A stretch of DNA of 64,000 bases from the NCBI RefSeq assembly GCF_008831285.2, contig NC_045139.1, forward strand, positions 21,244,412 to 21,308,411. The letters run 5' to 3'. Positions 33,701 to 45,700 of this stretch are shown one piece after another. The DNA is from Nymphaea colorata. Its lineage: Eukaryota; Streptophyta; Magnoliopsida; Nymphaeales; Nymphaeaceae. The position numbers and the translations under genes are program-made. The notes under the pieces are model-generated. The model worked only from the letters and a program-made list of their open reading frames with translations, had not been told where the DNA came from and did no database searches. Positions within the stretch are counted from its first letter, which is position 1. Every line of letters begins with the position of its first letter.

Positions 33701-33903
33701 TCTTTCTTCAACTGAAGGGCAGATATCATTGCGGCTTTGTCCTTAGATGTTACTGGAACCATACAAGGGGACTTCTCATCCATGATACTGATATTGCGTA
33801 GGTGCGGCATTGGAACCATTTTTGCTGTACTGAGGAGCTCCATGCCTAGGATCATCCGGCAATCATCCATCAGGACCACCGAGAAGTTGGCCTTCCTGAC
33901 CAA
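30734..33903 (-). pseudogene. Chromovirus pol: RT, RNase H, integrase, broken chromodomain
   Basis: RT at 33903-32740 (387 codons open) has [32 protein letters not shown] and the active site YLDD. RNase H follows (32678-32127) with EVHTDASDFSIGG. Integrase has an HHCC zinc finger (HDSLWAGH...CLICQ, 32111-31845). Its catalytic domain (31832-30957) keeps D2, D62 (SDRDARF) and E98 (QTERIN), an intact DD35E spacing. After TGA at 30957-30959 the frame continues into a chromodomain-like segment with KKYQVKWIGEHNPTWEY (about 30930-30830), itself cut by a TGA at 30906-30908. RT, RNase H and the two integrase parts are separated by stops or frameshifts. Confidence 0.9.
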
Positions 33904-35367
33904 CTCTCAATCTTCACAACCGCATCACGGGCCACTCCATGGATGGGTTTGGCCTCTGAGTTCACCGCCTTCATGCGTAACTCTCCCCTCTCAAGGGTTA
34001 GGCCTAGTCTCCTCGCCTCCTCAACTGAGACGAAGTTATGCGTGGCTCCCGTGTCTACCATAGCCAGGGTAGACCTTGCATTTACCACGATTTCCAAATA
34101 CATGAGCTCGTTAGAAGGTGTCGCTGTCACCTTCACTTTTTCCTCCATTTTTATGGTGTTCAGAAGTTGAAGTGCGCCCACCTTTGGTCCTTCCCCTTCT
34201 TCACCTTGTGCTGCATTAGCAGATTGCCTTGAAGAGCTTGCTTGATTGTCCCTATTTACACGCTTTGGACATTGCCTCCCTAAGTGATTACCATCGCAAA
34301 ACCAACATTTCAACACTCTATTCTGAGAGTTATCGTTTCTGCAAAAGAAAGTTCTTCTTTTGACTTGGCGCTGAGTTGATGGTTCATCTTTCCGTTCCCT
34401 TCGATCCTCTTTCTTTCCTCCATGGTCAGGCTTCTTCGACGGCTTGAAGGCGTTAGTGTAGCTCTTGCGCTGAGTATCAGCCAAACGTTCTGCTACCACA
34501 TAAGCATCCTCCAAGGTCCCTGGATTACTCCTTTCCACTTCAGATTGTACCCACATCTAACATCAGCCTTTGATAGGCTCTCACGTAATTTCGCAAGGAT
34601 CCGGTATGTTTCAGTTCACCAACCATCCGATAGGCATGGCGTGTCGCATTCGGGGGCATGAAGTAAGTTCTTAACTCTCGCTGAAAATCATCGAAAGTGT
34701 CTATTGTGCAGATCCCCTTCTAAATGTCGAGCCTTTTTCTTCTCCACCATGCCACAGCATCGCCCTCTAGCAGCATAACCGCAGTCTTGACTTGAAGGTC
34801 GTCCCCCATAATGCCTTGCAAGTCCAGGTAATACTCTATTTGGAGTAAAAAGTTGTCGATCACTCGACTATCCCGAGTTCAGTTGTATTTAGCTGGTCTC
34901 TGAACGTCGACCTCGCTGGCCGATCGTCACCTCCACCTACAGAGATCTGTCACTGTAGTGTGCAGTTCTTTACTTGAAGTTCCTTGACTTCAGCCTGTAA
35001 CGCGGTCACTGTGTCAGTTAGTGCCTGATTCATGGCCACTAGGTCGGCCACTTGTTCCCGCAGTACCTTCATCTCGTCCTTCATTTCTCCGAAGGACTCA
35101 GCTGCATTACCCAACGCTTTTTCATGAGTAGTTACGTCGGTAGCCAGCTTGTTCACCATCTCGGTCAGGTCTTTCTGACCCTGGGATGTACCCATCTCGT
35201 CAGAATGGGCTACCCCCTTGCCCTTGGCACTTCGCAGAATGTATTGAGTCGCCAGGGCTTCTTCCTCTTCGATCAACGATCGTCGGAGGTCTCTTTCGAT
35301 CAACAATCGTCGACGTGTAGTTCTACACCGACTATCCAACCGCTTCCCCAGATTGAGCTGAACTTGG
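33870..35367 (-). pseudogene. Chromovirus gag and protease
   Basis: The N-terminal part (to 34950) is a charged helical segment rich in heptads (EVKELQVKN end). The middle (34560-34750) carries a retrotransposon gag motif with TFDDFQRELRTYF, interrupted by a TAG and a frameshift. The C-terminal part (34556-33870) has the zinc knuckle CWFCDGNHLGRQC (CX2CX3HX4C, the chromovirus form) and the protease motif MVDTGATHNFVS. The frame then shifts into RT. Confidence 0.85.
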
Positions 35368-35381
35368 GCTCCGATACCAGT

Positions 35382-35787
35382 TGTCACGGGCTGACAACTT
35401 CGGTCCGTGCGGCATGGCAAGAACCTGATTGCCGCAAGCCTTCAAACCGCTGAACGGGGCGCAAAGGTAGTTTGAGAAAACGAGTATATAAAGAATGCTT
35501 GTGAATAAAGAAATCTCGCAATGTATTCGCTTGAAAAATTAGTACATCACGAGAAAGATAAGTAAGGAGAATGATATCAACTTTACTTATATAGGATGGC
35601 CGAGGCTTCTTACAGGGTTCCCATGCCGACCACCCAAAACAAGAAATCCCAATACTTGACACTTAGACCGGTGGGAGGGTACTCCCTTACAAGTAAACAT
35701 GCATAAGCAAATAACTCAACATAAGCAAAGGAAGCACAATGCAAAACAAAGCAAAGGACTGTACAGACTCCCAAACACAGGGGAACA
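35382..35787 (-). repeat. 5' LTR of chromovirus
   Basis: 406 bp; on the + strand TGTCACGGGC...GGGGAACA. Followed by GGTAG. The complement of the primer site lies just left of it at 35368-35379. Confidence 0.93.
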
Positions 35788-35792
35788 GGTAG

Positions 35793-36724
35793 ACTGATCC
35801 AGAATATATAGCATCTAAAACATAATGGGCGTTGCGACGGTTGAAAAAAGGGGAAATAATGGGAGAGAGAGAGAGAGCAGCAAAGTTACCTACCCGATCG
35901 CCAGTCGTTTGACGGTGCTGCTTGCCCTGCAGCGTGAACAATCCAGTGAACAGGGAGAAAATGAAGGTGCGACAGCGAGCTCGTCTTCTTTCTACTTGTG
36001 GGTGCCGATAATAGCAACGATGGAAACCCCAGAGCTAGATGAGTGTATGCCCTAACAGGCAAAAAAAAAAAAACCTGGAGAGTAGCAGGTGGAGGCTCAC
36101 CGGCGGGCGGCTGGAGGATCACGGCCATCCAGTGGAGGAGAGACGGACTCTGTGACGGGGAGGGGAGAGGGAAGGAGAAAAACGCAGCAGCAGCAGGACG
36201 ATGCGAAACGTTGATGAGGAAGCCCTAACGGGCAAAAAAAAAATTTCTCGAAAGATATTTCCACTTCTCGAGGTGGAAAAAAATTTATGTTTTCAGCTTT
36301 AACGGGCAAAAAAATTTTTTGGCGTCGAAAAATTTTAAAAAATTTGAAATTTCTTTTCTGGGCTACAGTGTTTTTGTGGCCCATCAAACGAGCCCTGAGA
36401 AAAATTTGTCTAAAAAAAGTAAATAAATCAGAGGAGAGAGATTCAAAACCGATACACACGATTCATTTCACAACCAAAAACGGCTTGTTCCACTCGCCTT
36501 GAATGTGAATGACAATGTTACCCCTATGAGGTCGCCGGCTTCCTCAAACAGTCCACCTTTCGGTCGCTTTTTTCCATCAGTCTGCTCTTCCCCTTTCTGC
36601 AAATAGGGGAGCGAGAGAATAGGGAGGAAGCCCTTTATCTCTGGTTTGTTGCTCTAGTCTTCGTCTCCTCTTCTTCTTCTTCATCGCCATCGTCGTCTCA
36701 TTGAGAAGAGAGACAGAAAGAGAG
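35793..36724 (+). promoter_or_regulatory. Upstream region and 5' UTR of NTF2
   Basis: Non-coding. The proximal 120 bp are a pyrimidine-rich leader (TCTTCGTCTCCTCTTCTTCTTC, about 36658-36680), common in plant housekeeping 5' UTRs. It is followed by GAAGAGAGACAGAAAGAGAG before ATG 36725. No clear TATA box is seen within the last 100 bp. Between 36050 and 36320 the phrase CTAACRGGCAAAAAA or TTAACGGGCAAAAAA occurs three times. A segment ending CATCAAACGAGCCCTG near 36397 resembles a MITE terminus. The chromovirus 5' LTR lies about 0.94 kb upstream of the start codon, in opposite orientation. Confidence 0.5.
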
Positions 36725-39700
36725 ATGGATCCTGATTCCCTGGCGAAGGCTTTCGTGGAGCACTACTACAGCACGTTCGACACGAACAGGGCGGGGCTGG
36801 CGAACCTCTACCAGGAGGGATCAATGCTGACTTTCGAGGGACAGAAGATACAGGGAGCCCAGAACATCGCCGCGAAGCTCACCTCCCTTCCTTTCCAGCA
36901 GTGCCAGCACAGCATCACTACTGTCGACTGCCAGCCCTCCGGCCCCGCTGGCGGCATGCTCGTCTTCGTCTCCGGCAATCTCCAGCTCGCCGGCGAACAG
37001 CACCCCCTCAAGTTCAGCCAGGTCTATCGGCTGATCTGCTCTTTTTTTTTTCCTTGATGGTTAAGTTGATTGGTTCATTTTTTCCTCTGTCATTTCTTTT
37101 CGGTTTGTGGATTGCGTTCTTAGATTCTTCTCCCTCGACTGTGATTCTTCGATTAGACTCTCTTAGTTTTTTTTTTTGTTTTTTTCTTTCTGTGGTTTGA
37201 TGATGTCGGCGGTAGTTGCATTTGCTTGATGTAACGAGTTTGATTTGCGCGTTTGGTTCTCGGGTTTCCTTTTTTCTTTTTTACGCTAATCGGTTAGTTT
37301 GGTTGATTCTTTTAGGATTACGGATTGTGGTTTTACAGGATGTTTGGTTTATTGTTTTCGGGTTTGTTATTTGGTTGGTTTATTATTCTTTTGCTTTGGC
37401 TATGATTGTTGGTGATTGTGTTAGGATCACTCTCGATGGGCGTTAGATCTTTTTTGCTTTTGGGTCAGGGTTGTCCTTATTCTTATTAGTCGAGTGATAA
37501 TGGTAAGGACGTGTTTTCCTATTGGATGGTGTCTCCGGCCTTTTTTTTTAGGTTGGGATTTACACCCTGTTTCTTATCAGAATTTCAGTTTAACTTGGAC
37601 TGCCTATTTGCTGTTTTCCATTTGCTTTCTGTTTGTTAGGATTTGGGTTTGCTTGTAGATACTTTTGGGATTTGTTTTTAATTAGTATTGTTACTATTTT
37701 TGATTTTCGAGTTTAACCAAAAGACGTATTCAAGTCTGCTTTTACGTTGATGCTTGCCTGGAGTGGTTGTTTATCTGATCATTTTATGTGCTATTTGACT
37801 TTCAACTTTCCAACAATTTGCATGTTTAGTGGTGATATTGGTAATGTTTTCTGTATTATTCTTTTCCCTAGTGGACAACATGGAAAATTTTCCTGGTCGT
37901 ACCATGGTTAGATTGACATTCCTTTGCTGATGTCTTTTTCACCTGAAAGGGAAAAATTCTATGCTCATGCACCTACACTTCCTTGGGTGGTTTTAAACTT
38001 CTAATAAGTAAATGGGTCATTCACCTTTGGCATCATTGGCTGTTGAAATGGAGGAGCGTTCTTTCTAGTCAAGATTAGTGTGGTTAAGAGATTGTTGACA
38101 TCATTAGTATTTATCCAGCTTTGAAATGTGTGAAATATGATTGACCCTGAGGAGTTTCCTCTCATGGCAAACAATTCGTTTGAACTTTTCTCATGCTGTA
38201 AGATTATTGCTACTTTAGTTGCATATGTGGGAAATCAAATGACTCCAAGATACCTTTATTATTAGTTCTCTCCTGTAAAGAGGTTTTCTCAGAACGTTGG
38301 AATGAGAGGAAGTCAATCAATGGGTCAACACTCTTACCTGAACAGTGGTTGAACATCTGGCCTGATGGCTTATGTTGACCTATTAGATCAATGTTTAAAA
38401 TTGTTGGTAGTGTCTCAACTTCTATGTCGGAAGATAATTCTTGGTATCTTTCTGTTTCCTTTGATGCCCAAAGACATTGTCACAGAAAACACGTTTTTTT
38501 TTTTTTTAAAAGCACCCATAATACGTGAAAAATAAGTCAGCCATATAAAATGGCAATTAGACACGTCTTTTTTAAAAAAGTGCAAGAAAATAAAAAATAT
38601 AAAAAAACGCTTATTATACGCTTTTTTTTAGTTTTTTTGTATTTTTATTAATTTTTATTTTTTTATAATTTTCAGGATTTATTAAATGTTTTAATTTTTT
38701 TAAAAATTTGCCAAGATTTTCTCGAGATGTACAACTGTGCCGTATTATACTTGAGAAATTCCTTTTCGTATAATACCCGTACACGATATATGTGACAAAG
38801 CTTATAAGTTACCATCTGTGATCATTTCATAGCAATTATATTTCTGATAACACAACTCGATTTCTAGAGGATCTTTCTTTTATGGTCATGTTAATTGTGA
38901 CTTGATTTATCTTTCCTTCTCTGAATTTGTTATTGCCTTCATCCACTTCAAAGAGCTTTTATCATGAAAACAATTGTCCTTTTTTTGACAAGAATACTCA
39001 TGTCAATACTAAAATTGGTGTTATGACTGACGTATGATTGCTAGGTGAATAAAGTAGTTGAGGATATGCCTTTGAGAACTTCAACCTATTGTGCAAAATT
39101 TTGGCTTGGCTCTTGTAAGCATTTCTATAAGAGACAAAGTTACAGGTTTCTTGCTGAAGGACATTCTCTTGAATGGAGAAATAAAATGCACAGATGCTGC
39201 AAATGCTTATCCTTTCTTATAACATATGTATTAATTAAATGATGGTTAGGGAAAACTGAATGTAAGATGCAGCATATATTTGATGTAATAAGTTAGCAAA
39301 AGACAAACGAAGTTTGAAGCACATCCACACATACATTGCAGATCATAAGCTTCTGTTTTGTAATGTCTAGGCATGTTAACATTGTTTCTTGGCATATGCT
39401 GATTTTTTTGCATGTGGACTGTTCTTCCATGGATGATTCCTGCATAGTCATGTGGTGGACAAATATCTTATGGTTGTATATACATCAAATATAGTTATGT
39501 ACGTTGTGTGTTGCATTATTTTAGCATGCTATCTGTTTATAGTAGTGTACTTTAAAAGTGCTGTACTATCTGTTGTTCCCCATTAGTTTTTTCTTTCTTT
39601 TTCCTTCTTGTGCTTTCAGACAAGTTCGATCTCTATTAGCAATCCAAAAATCAATTTCACACCAATTTACCAAATCCAATTCAGGGCTTCTTAAACTACT

Positions 39701-42700
39701 TGGACCATGTCTTGTGGTAGGCAAAAAAATGGTGAACTGGAAAGCGAAGCAAAAATTCTATTGCTAAAATTACGCTTGGAGCTTTATAGTTTCGTAACTT
39801 GGTTATCCGTTAATTTATCACTCTTAGCTGGTGCAGAGTCGTGGTTATAGTATTATTAATCTTCATTCTTTAGGTACTTTTTCCTGGTTTGTTTAGCAAG
39901 AGGACACAGTTTAACTTTAACTCATTGTCATAAATGTCGTTCTCAGCAAAATATCAGCAATGTTTTTCTTGGGTATTTTTTGGCAAAGTTGCTTTTTTCA
40001 GGAAAATTTTGGAAAAAAACATGGCAATTTTTTTTTTCAAAAATCATAAAAATTGGAAAAATATAAAATAACTGAGAAACTAATAAAAAATGAAAAATCA
40101 TTAAAAGTTCATGAAAGGAATCACAAGATGTTCATTTTTGCCAAGATTTTTAAAATCTCGCGAGATTTTCCCGATATTGTCATTTTGTTTTTCTCGTAAA
40201 TATTGCTAGATTTTTGAAAATCTCATGATATCTATGACAATGGTTTAACTTATGCAACTGAGAATGTCAATCATTAAAACCATCTATGTTGTTAGAAAAC
40301 ATGCCTAGCCCTAGGCTGGCTGTTCCTAGCAACCTGCCTTTGGAAAGCACCTAGTCCATTGCCCAGGTAGGTTACCCTTGCAGGCATTTAGCAGCTTAGC
40401 CATTTTTGTTTATCAGCTCTCATTTTTTTGTCTCTCTTTCTTTTCTTCTCCTTCCTCTCTTTTTTTTTCCTCCTCCTGTTTGAGACCACTTTTGTTTTTC
40501 TTCTTCTTCTAAGGTTTGTAGTTTTGTTCTTCTTCTGGCTTTTTGCAGATTTTCTTTCCCATTCTTTTTCATGTTCTATGCAATTTACATTAGAAGTATA
40601 TATGTATATATTCATGTAGGCATTTATGTACTTATAGTTATTGCCATAGTTATAGTTCATATACTATTTTGCAGTTCATGTGTGTGCCTTCTTAATTCTA
40701 TTTCTTGTTTGTTAGAATTGCAGTTGAAGACAGCTTTATGACAAGTGAGATTAACATGGAAACTGTGATTATCTTGAAGATTTAGGTCACCTTTTTCAAA
40801 AAAGGAATAGGTTAGTAACTTTAGGATTTAGATTAGCCTTTTAGATTTTAGAAATTAGAAGTCACGATTCATTTAATTTGTATTTAGGAAATTATATGGG
40901 CGTGTTTGGTTGCATGCCAATATTATTTTGGGGATGTTTGGTTGCAGTAAAAACTACGTTTTCTGATAACGACGTTTTTAAGCTTGAGTGTAACACGGGT
41001 AGATCTTTCACTTAAAAACGCTGGTTTGTATCCCCCTCAGGTTTTTATCTATTTTATTATGTTCGCTCTAAAATACAACAAAACATCGTACCTACCTTCC
41101 CGTTGGCTCTAAAATAAAACAACACACAACTTCTTTATTGCATATGCAGTTTTGCCTACATGAGTAACTGCTTTATTACACATGCAGTTTTGCCTACATG
41201 AGTAACTGCTTTATTACACATGCAACTGCATTGACTGTCATAGGCGAGTTGCAGGCAAGCTTTCTGTTTGATTCTGCAATTTCTGTGCTCAAAATCAACA
41301 TCAACTTCTACTGATTTCAGTCAGTGTCCTATTTATAAGAAGCCAATCTTATTTTCTTGATATTTTTTTTATTAATGAACAAAGGTAGTTGTATATTTAC
41401 TGAGATACACCGGCCACTATTAGTTCATCTTTTACTTACAAATAAATATTATCTTTTAATCTCCACATTTAATTTATTTGTCTTATTTAATGAGGTACAC
41501 CAGCATTTTTTTCTCAGATGAATATTTCTTCAATGTTTTTTTCTCTTTTTCCTTGTCTACTTGTATAATTTAGTTCCATTTTAGTTCCTTTGAGATCCAT
41601 AATCTCTCTCTCTCTCTCTCTCTCTGAATTAACCTTGCAGTTTAAATTAATTAACTTTGAACTACCATTTAGCTGAAATCAGTTTTTAAAAGCACCCTTC
41701 AAATCCGATTTTGTCATCCAAACAGAAACCAAGTTTTAGAAAGTGAAAACCTGGTTTTCAAGGTCTCTCCAAATGCACAAACCTGGAAGTTATTAAGAAA
41801 ATGGTTTTCACTAAACCATGTTTTCACAAAAACCATTTTTTTGAGGTGTTATCCAAGCGCATCCTGTGATTTGTGAACTTTAAAATATTGCAAAAAGGTG
41901 ATGTAAAATTGTAAATCTTTGTGCTATATAACCTCTGAACTTTAATTGTTCAATTTTATTGAATTTGCTCTTTCAAAATTTTGTTATGTTTATTCATGTT
42001 ATAGCATGTCTACTATGAGCCTTATCATGCACTTTAATTGTTTTCTTCTTATAAGTTGACAACTATAAGTTTTACATGTGCAAATGCTTCAGTTTTGTTG
42101 TTTAATATACTATTTTATTGTTTTTTTTTTTACGAACAACATAATTGATGTCCCCACCTAGGCTCTAGGCTTAACTCACTGCCTAGGCTGCATCTAGCAT
42201 TTTCAGTAACACACATAAGCGACATAACCACTAATGAGATTTTGTTGTATAAAATTGCAATATATATCACTAATATCAGTATTGTTTTTTTATCGCAAAA
42301 CTTTTCTCTTGTATTATTAATCAGAAAATTTGTTTTTCTCAGGAAAATCTCAGGGATTTGAAAAAACCAAAAGAACATTGATCAGAATATTTAATAATAT
42401 ATTAAAAAAGCATTGATCGATCAGAATATTTAATAATATATTAAAAAAGTTTCAACCATATAGATATTTTAAAAAATGAAAGAAAATAAAAATATGATGA
42501 AGACATTTTGTTTTCTTTTTGGGTTTTTTTTTCAAAGTGTCACTATTTTCCTTTTTTTGGGAAATAATATGAGCAGAATCGAAATAAAACCTGATCACAT
42601 TGTGTTTGAGATAAGCTCATATTTGTGACAGTGGTTGCAACGTTTTATTTTTTACTGCTTGCCTGAGTTGCCTCTATCAGGTACCAGATTTTGATTCACC

Positions 42701-45700
42701 TGCCTGCCCAAGCACATATGACAGTTTCTTGTTCATCTTTTTGGAATCAATGTAAGCACTGAACCTAAGTTACATGGACTCTTTGAAAACATTGCTGCAC
42801 CTGAGTCATGTCGGGTGTGGCTTGGGTACTTTGTCGGATGCATCTTTGGGTGCGGCAACAAACAAATTATTTACTTTTCTATTGAATAATTGATAAAATC
42901 ATAGTTTATTAGTCATTAATTGTTATTTTTTATACTTGTGAACAATTTTGTTGTTAGTTTCATTGTTTGTAGACAAATTTATTATATATATATATATATT
43001 TATGGATTTTTCCATGTGGGTTTGGATGGAGAAATCCTCCATCCTCTCACTGTGATTCGATGAAGCTCAAGATCTATGTTGTTAAGGCCTCGCATAGGCC
43101 TCACTTAGGCGTGGACTAAGCGTGAGTCCACACCGTCCCTAAGTCCACACTTAGGCGACGGGATGTGTGTTGGCGCCAACATGCCTATTCCATGGGAAAG
43201 TGAAAAGTCACATTCCATTTCAATTAAAGTTTCTTAATTGAGTATATATTGTTATGTACTTTATTTTGTATTGATGTATTGTTATATTGTTATGTACTTT
43301 ATTTTGTATTTTGTATTGTTATGTACTTTATTTTGTATTGATGTATTGTTATATTGATTATGCTGTTGATTATCAAGAACCAGCAAGAAAGACAGCACCT
43401 CCTTGAGTCAAATTGCAGCCAGCAATACCATAAACACTTGGAGTGCTTCACAGCTCCAAAGAGAGAATATGAGCTGATTCATAAAACTCCGAAAGGCAGC
43501 AATTCAACGATCCAAAACAAGCTCTGATACCATGTAAATCAGGCCCAAAGAGACAAAAACTTCAAGAGAACCAGCCTTTGAAGCTTCCACCAACAAGCCA
43601 AACTCACAAGACCTCACACAAGAGGTGAAAAAGAACATATATTAATCACAATAAGAGATACAAGAATAGGCTAAAAAGCCATACCTAAACAAGAGAACTC
43701 AGCACTATATATAGCTGAGATAACAAGTGGACTAGTTCCAACGGCTAGAATTCTAGCCCTTGGGACTAGTCTTCTTCTAGTCAAAAGGCTACAATCTAAA
43801 GGTTAAAAGTGGAAAAGAAGAAAAATACAAAAGGGAAAAAGTACAAAAAGAAATAGAAAATTACATGTGCAACCTAGATACCCTAGAATATATATATATG
43901 TATATATAAGACATATATTAGCATACTAACATATGTAATACACATACATATACATATAGATAGGAATACATACATTCTAACACCCCCCCTCAAACTTACG
44001 GTGTGATAACCGAAAGTTTGCCAAAGAGAAATTGAAATCGGGCAGCAGCAAGTGCCTTTGTAAAGAAATCTCCTAGTTGATATTTAGTGGGAACATAGGA
44101 GAGATCAGTATTTTTCTGGAGGAACTCTTCACGAACATAATGGCAGTCCATCTCTATGTGCTTTGTCATTTCATGAAATGTGTGGTTGATAGCAATGTAA
44201 ATGGTACTCTTGTTGTCACAATAAAGCTTGACAGAATCCGTGATATGAATTCACATATCGTTCAACAAGCTTTTGAGCAACACAATCTCCATTGTTGTAG
44301 ATGTCATGACACGATACTCAACTTTGGTAATGGTTGATGATGATAGAGACACCTTATTATGTTTCTTGTATCGCTAGAAAATTAAGTAATCACCTAAAAC
44401 ACACAAAAACTAATGGTGGAGTGCCTATTATTGGGATCTCCACCCCAATCAGCATCTGTGTAAGCAACTAGTTCTAATACAGAAGATGAAGACAAGAAAA
44501 GTCCTTTGTTGATTGTGTTTTTCACATAACGCACAATCCGCATTGTTGCTCCCATGTGCACTGAGGTGGGTCTTTGTTGAAATTGGCTTATAACATAAAT
44601 GACATGAACAATATTTGGGCTAGTGATGGAGAGATAAGAGAGAGCACCAACAATTTGCCGAAAAGGAGTGAGGTTCTCTTATATCTCTCAATTATCGATC
44701 TTCATTTTTACTCCCAATGCTTCTGGAGTATCTACAATTTTGTTATCTGAGATACCTGTGCTGGGCAAACTTCATTTATGAAAGCAGATAGCCCTGTTTG
44801 CTATAGGCAACTTCAATTCCAATGAAATATGTTAGTCTTCCCAAATCAGTCATTTGAATGCAATTCTTAAGAAATTGTTTTATCTCTACAATTCCTTTAT
44901 CATCACTCCCAGTAATAGCCATATCATCAACATACAACAATAAAACAATTATATCTACAGATGTGATCTTCACAAACATGGCTGTATCAGAGTAACAAGA
45001 TTGAAAACCTTGATTAAACATGACACTACTAAACTTGTCATACCAGACCTTGGGAGCTTGTTTTAAACCATAAAGAGCTTTCTTAAGTCGTAAAACCTTG
45101 TTTTGAGGTAGATCAAATCCAAGAGGAGCACGCATAAAAACTTCTTCATTTAGGTGACCATTTAAGAAGGCATTTTTAACATCTATTTGAAAAATAGACC
45201 ATTGTTTAACATAAGCAACGACAATGAGAGTTCTAACAGAAGTCATACGAGCAACAGGAGCAAAGGTTTCTTCATAATCAATCTCATATTCTTGAGCATA
45301 TCCCTTGGGAACAAGTCTGACCTTATATCTTTCTAATGTTTCATCACTTTTAGTTTTGATCTTATAGATCTATCTACAACCAATAGTCTTTTTCCCTATT
45401 GATAGAGAGACAATTTCCCAAGTCTCATTATTTTCGAGAGCTTTAAGCTCAAGATTCATAGCTTCAATCCAATTAGGATCTTCCTTAGCCTCAAGGTAAG
45501 AAGATGGTTCATAAAAAGAATGATGTGCCAAAAGACAAGCTCGATATTTTGGAGAAAAAGACTCATAAGAAATAAATCTTTGAGGAGGCCTAATGTGTCT
45601 TTGGGATCTCCTAGGAATTGATTGATTGGTTTCTTGAGTTTGGTGACCTCTTCTCCTATAAACTAAAATCTCTTTTGGAGGATTGATATTAGAAGGATAA

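Larger units (their letters stand above)
30328..35787 (-). mobile_element. Complete Ty3/gypsy chromovirus, inactive
   Basis: LTRs 30328-30733 and 35382-35787 are 406 bp each, with GGTAG duplicated at 30323-30327 and 35788-35792. Element orientation is minus: primer site TGGTATCGGAGC (35368-35379 complement) adjoins the right (5') LTR and the purine tract CTTGAAGGGGGGAGCC adjoins the left (3') LTR. The order gag, protease, RT, RNase H, integrase, chromodomain is that of plant chromoviruses. Several stops and frameshifts inactivate it. About 20 LTR differences by eye over 406 bp (near 95% identity) suggest an insertion of moderate age. Confidence 0.95.

Noticed and set aside
36701-36724. Upstream in-frame ATG of NTF2 adding eight residues
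   Set aside because: The conserved plant N-terminus starts MDPD; the extra residues are purine-tract UTR translation.
40932-41866. MITE with GGATGTTTGGTTGC / GGATGCGCTTGGATAAC ends
   Set aside because: Inverted ends are weak and no target duplication was found.
42250-42640. Second copy of the 39923 MITE family
   Set aside because: Only the right end (GTGACAGTGG) is convincing; left end and target duplication not found.
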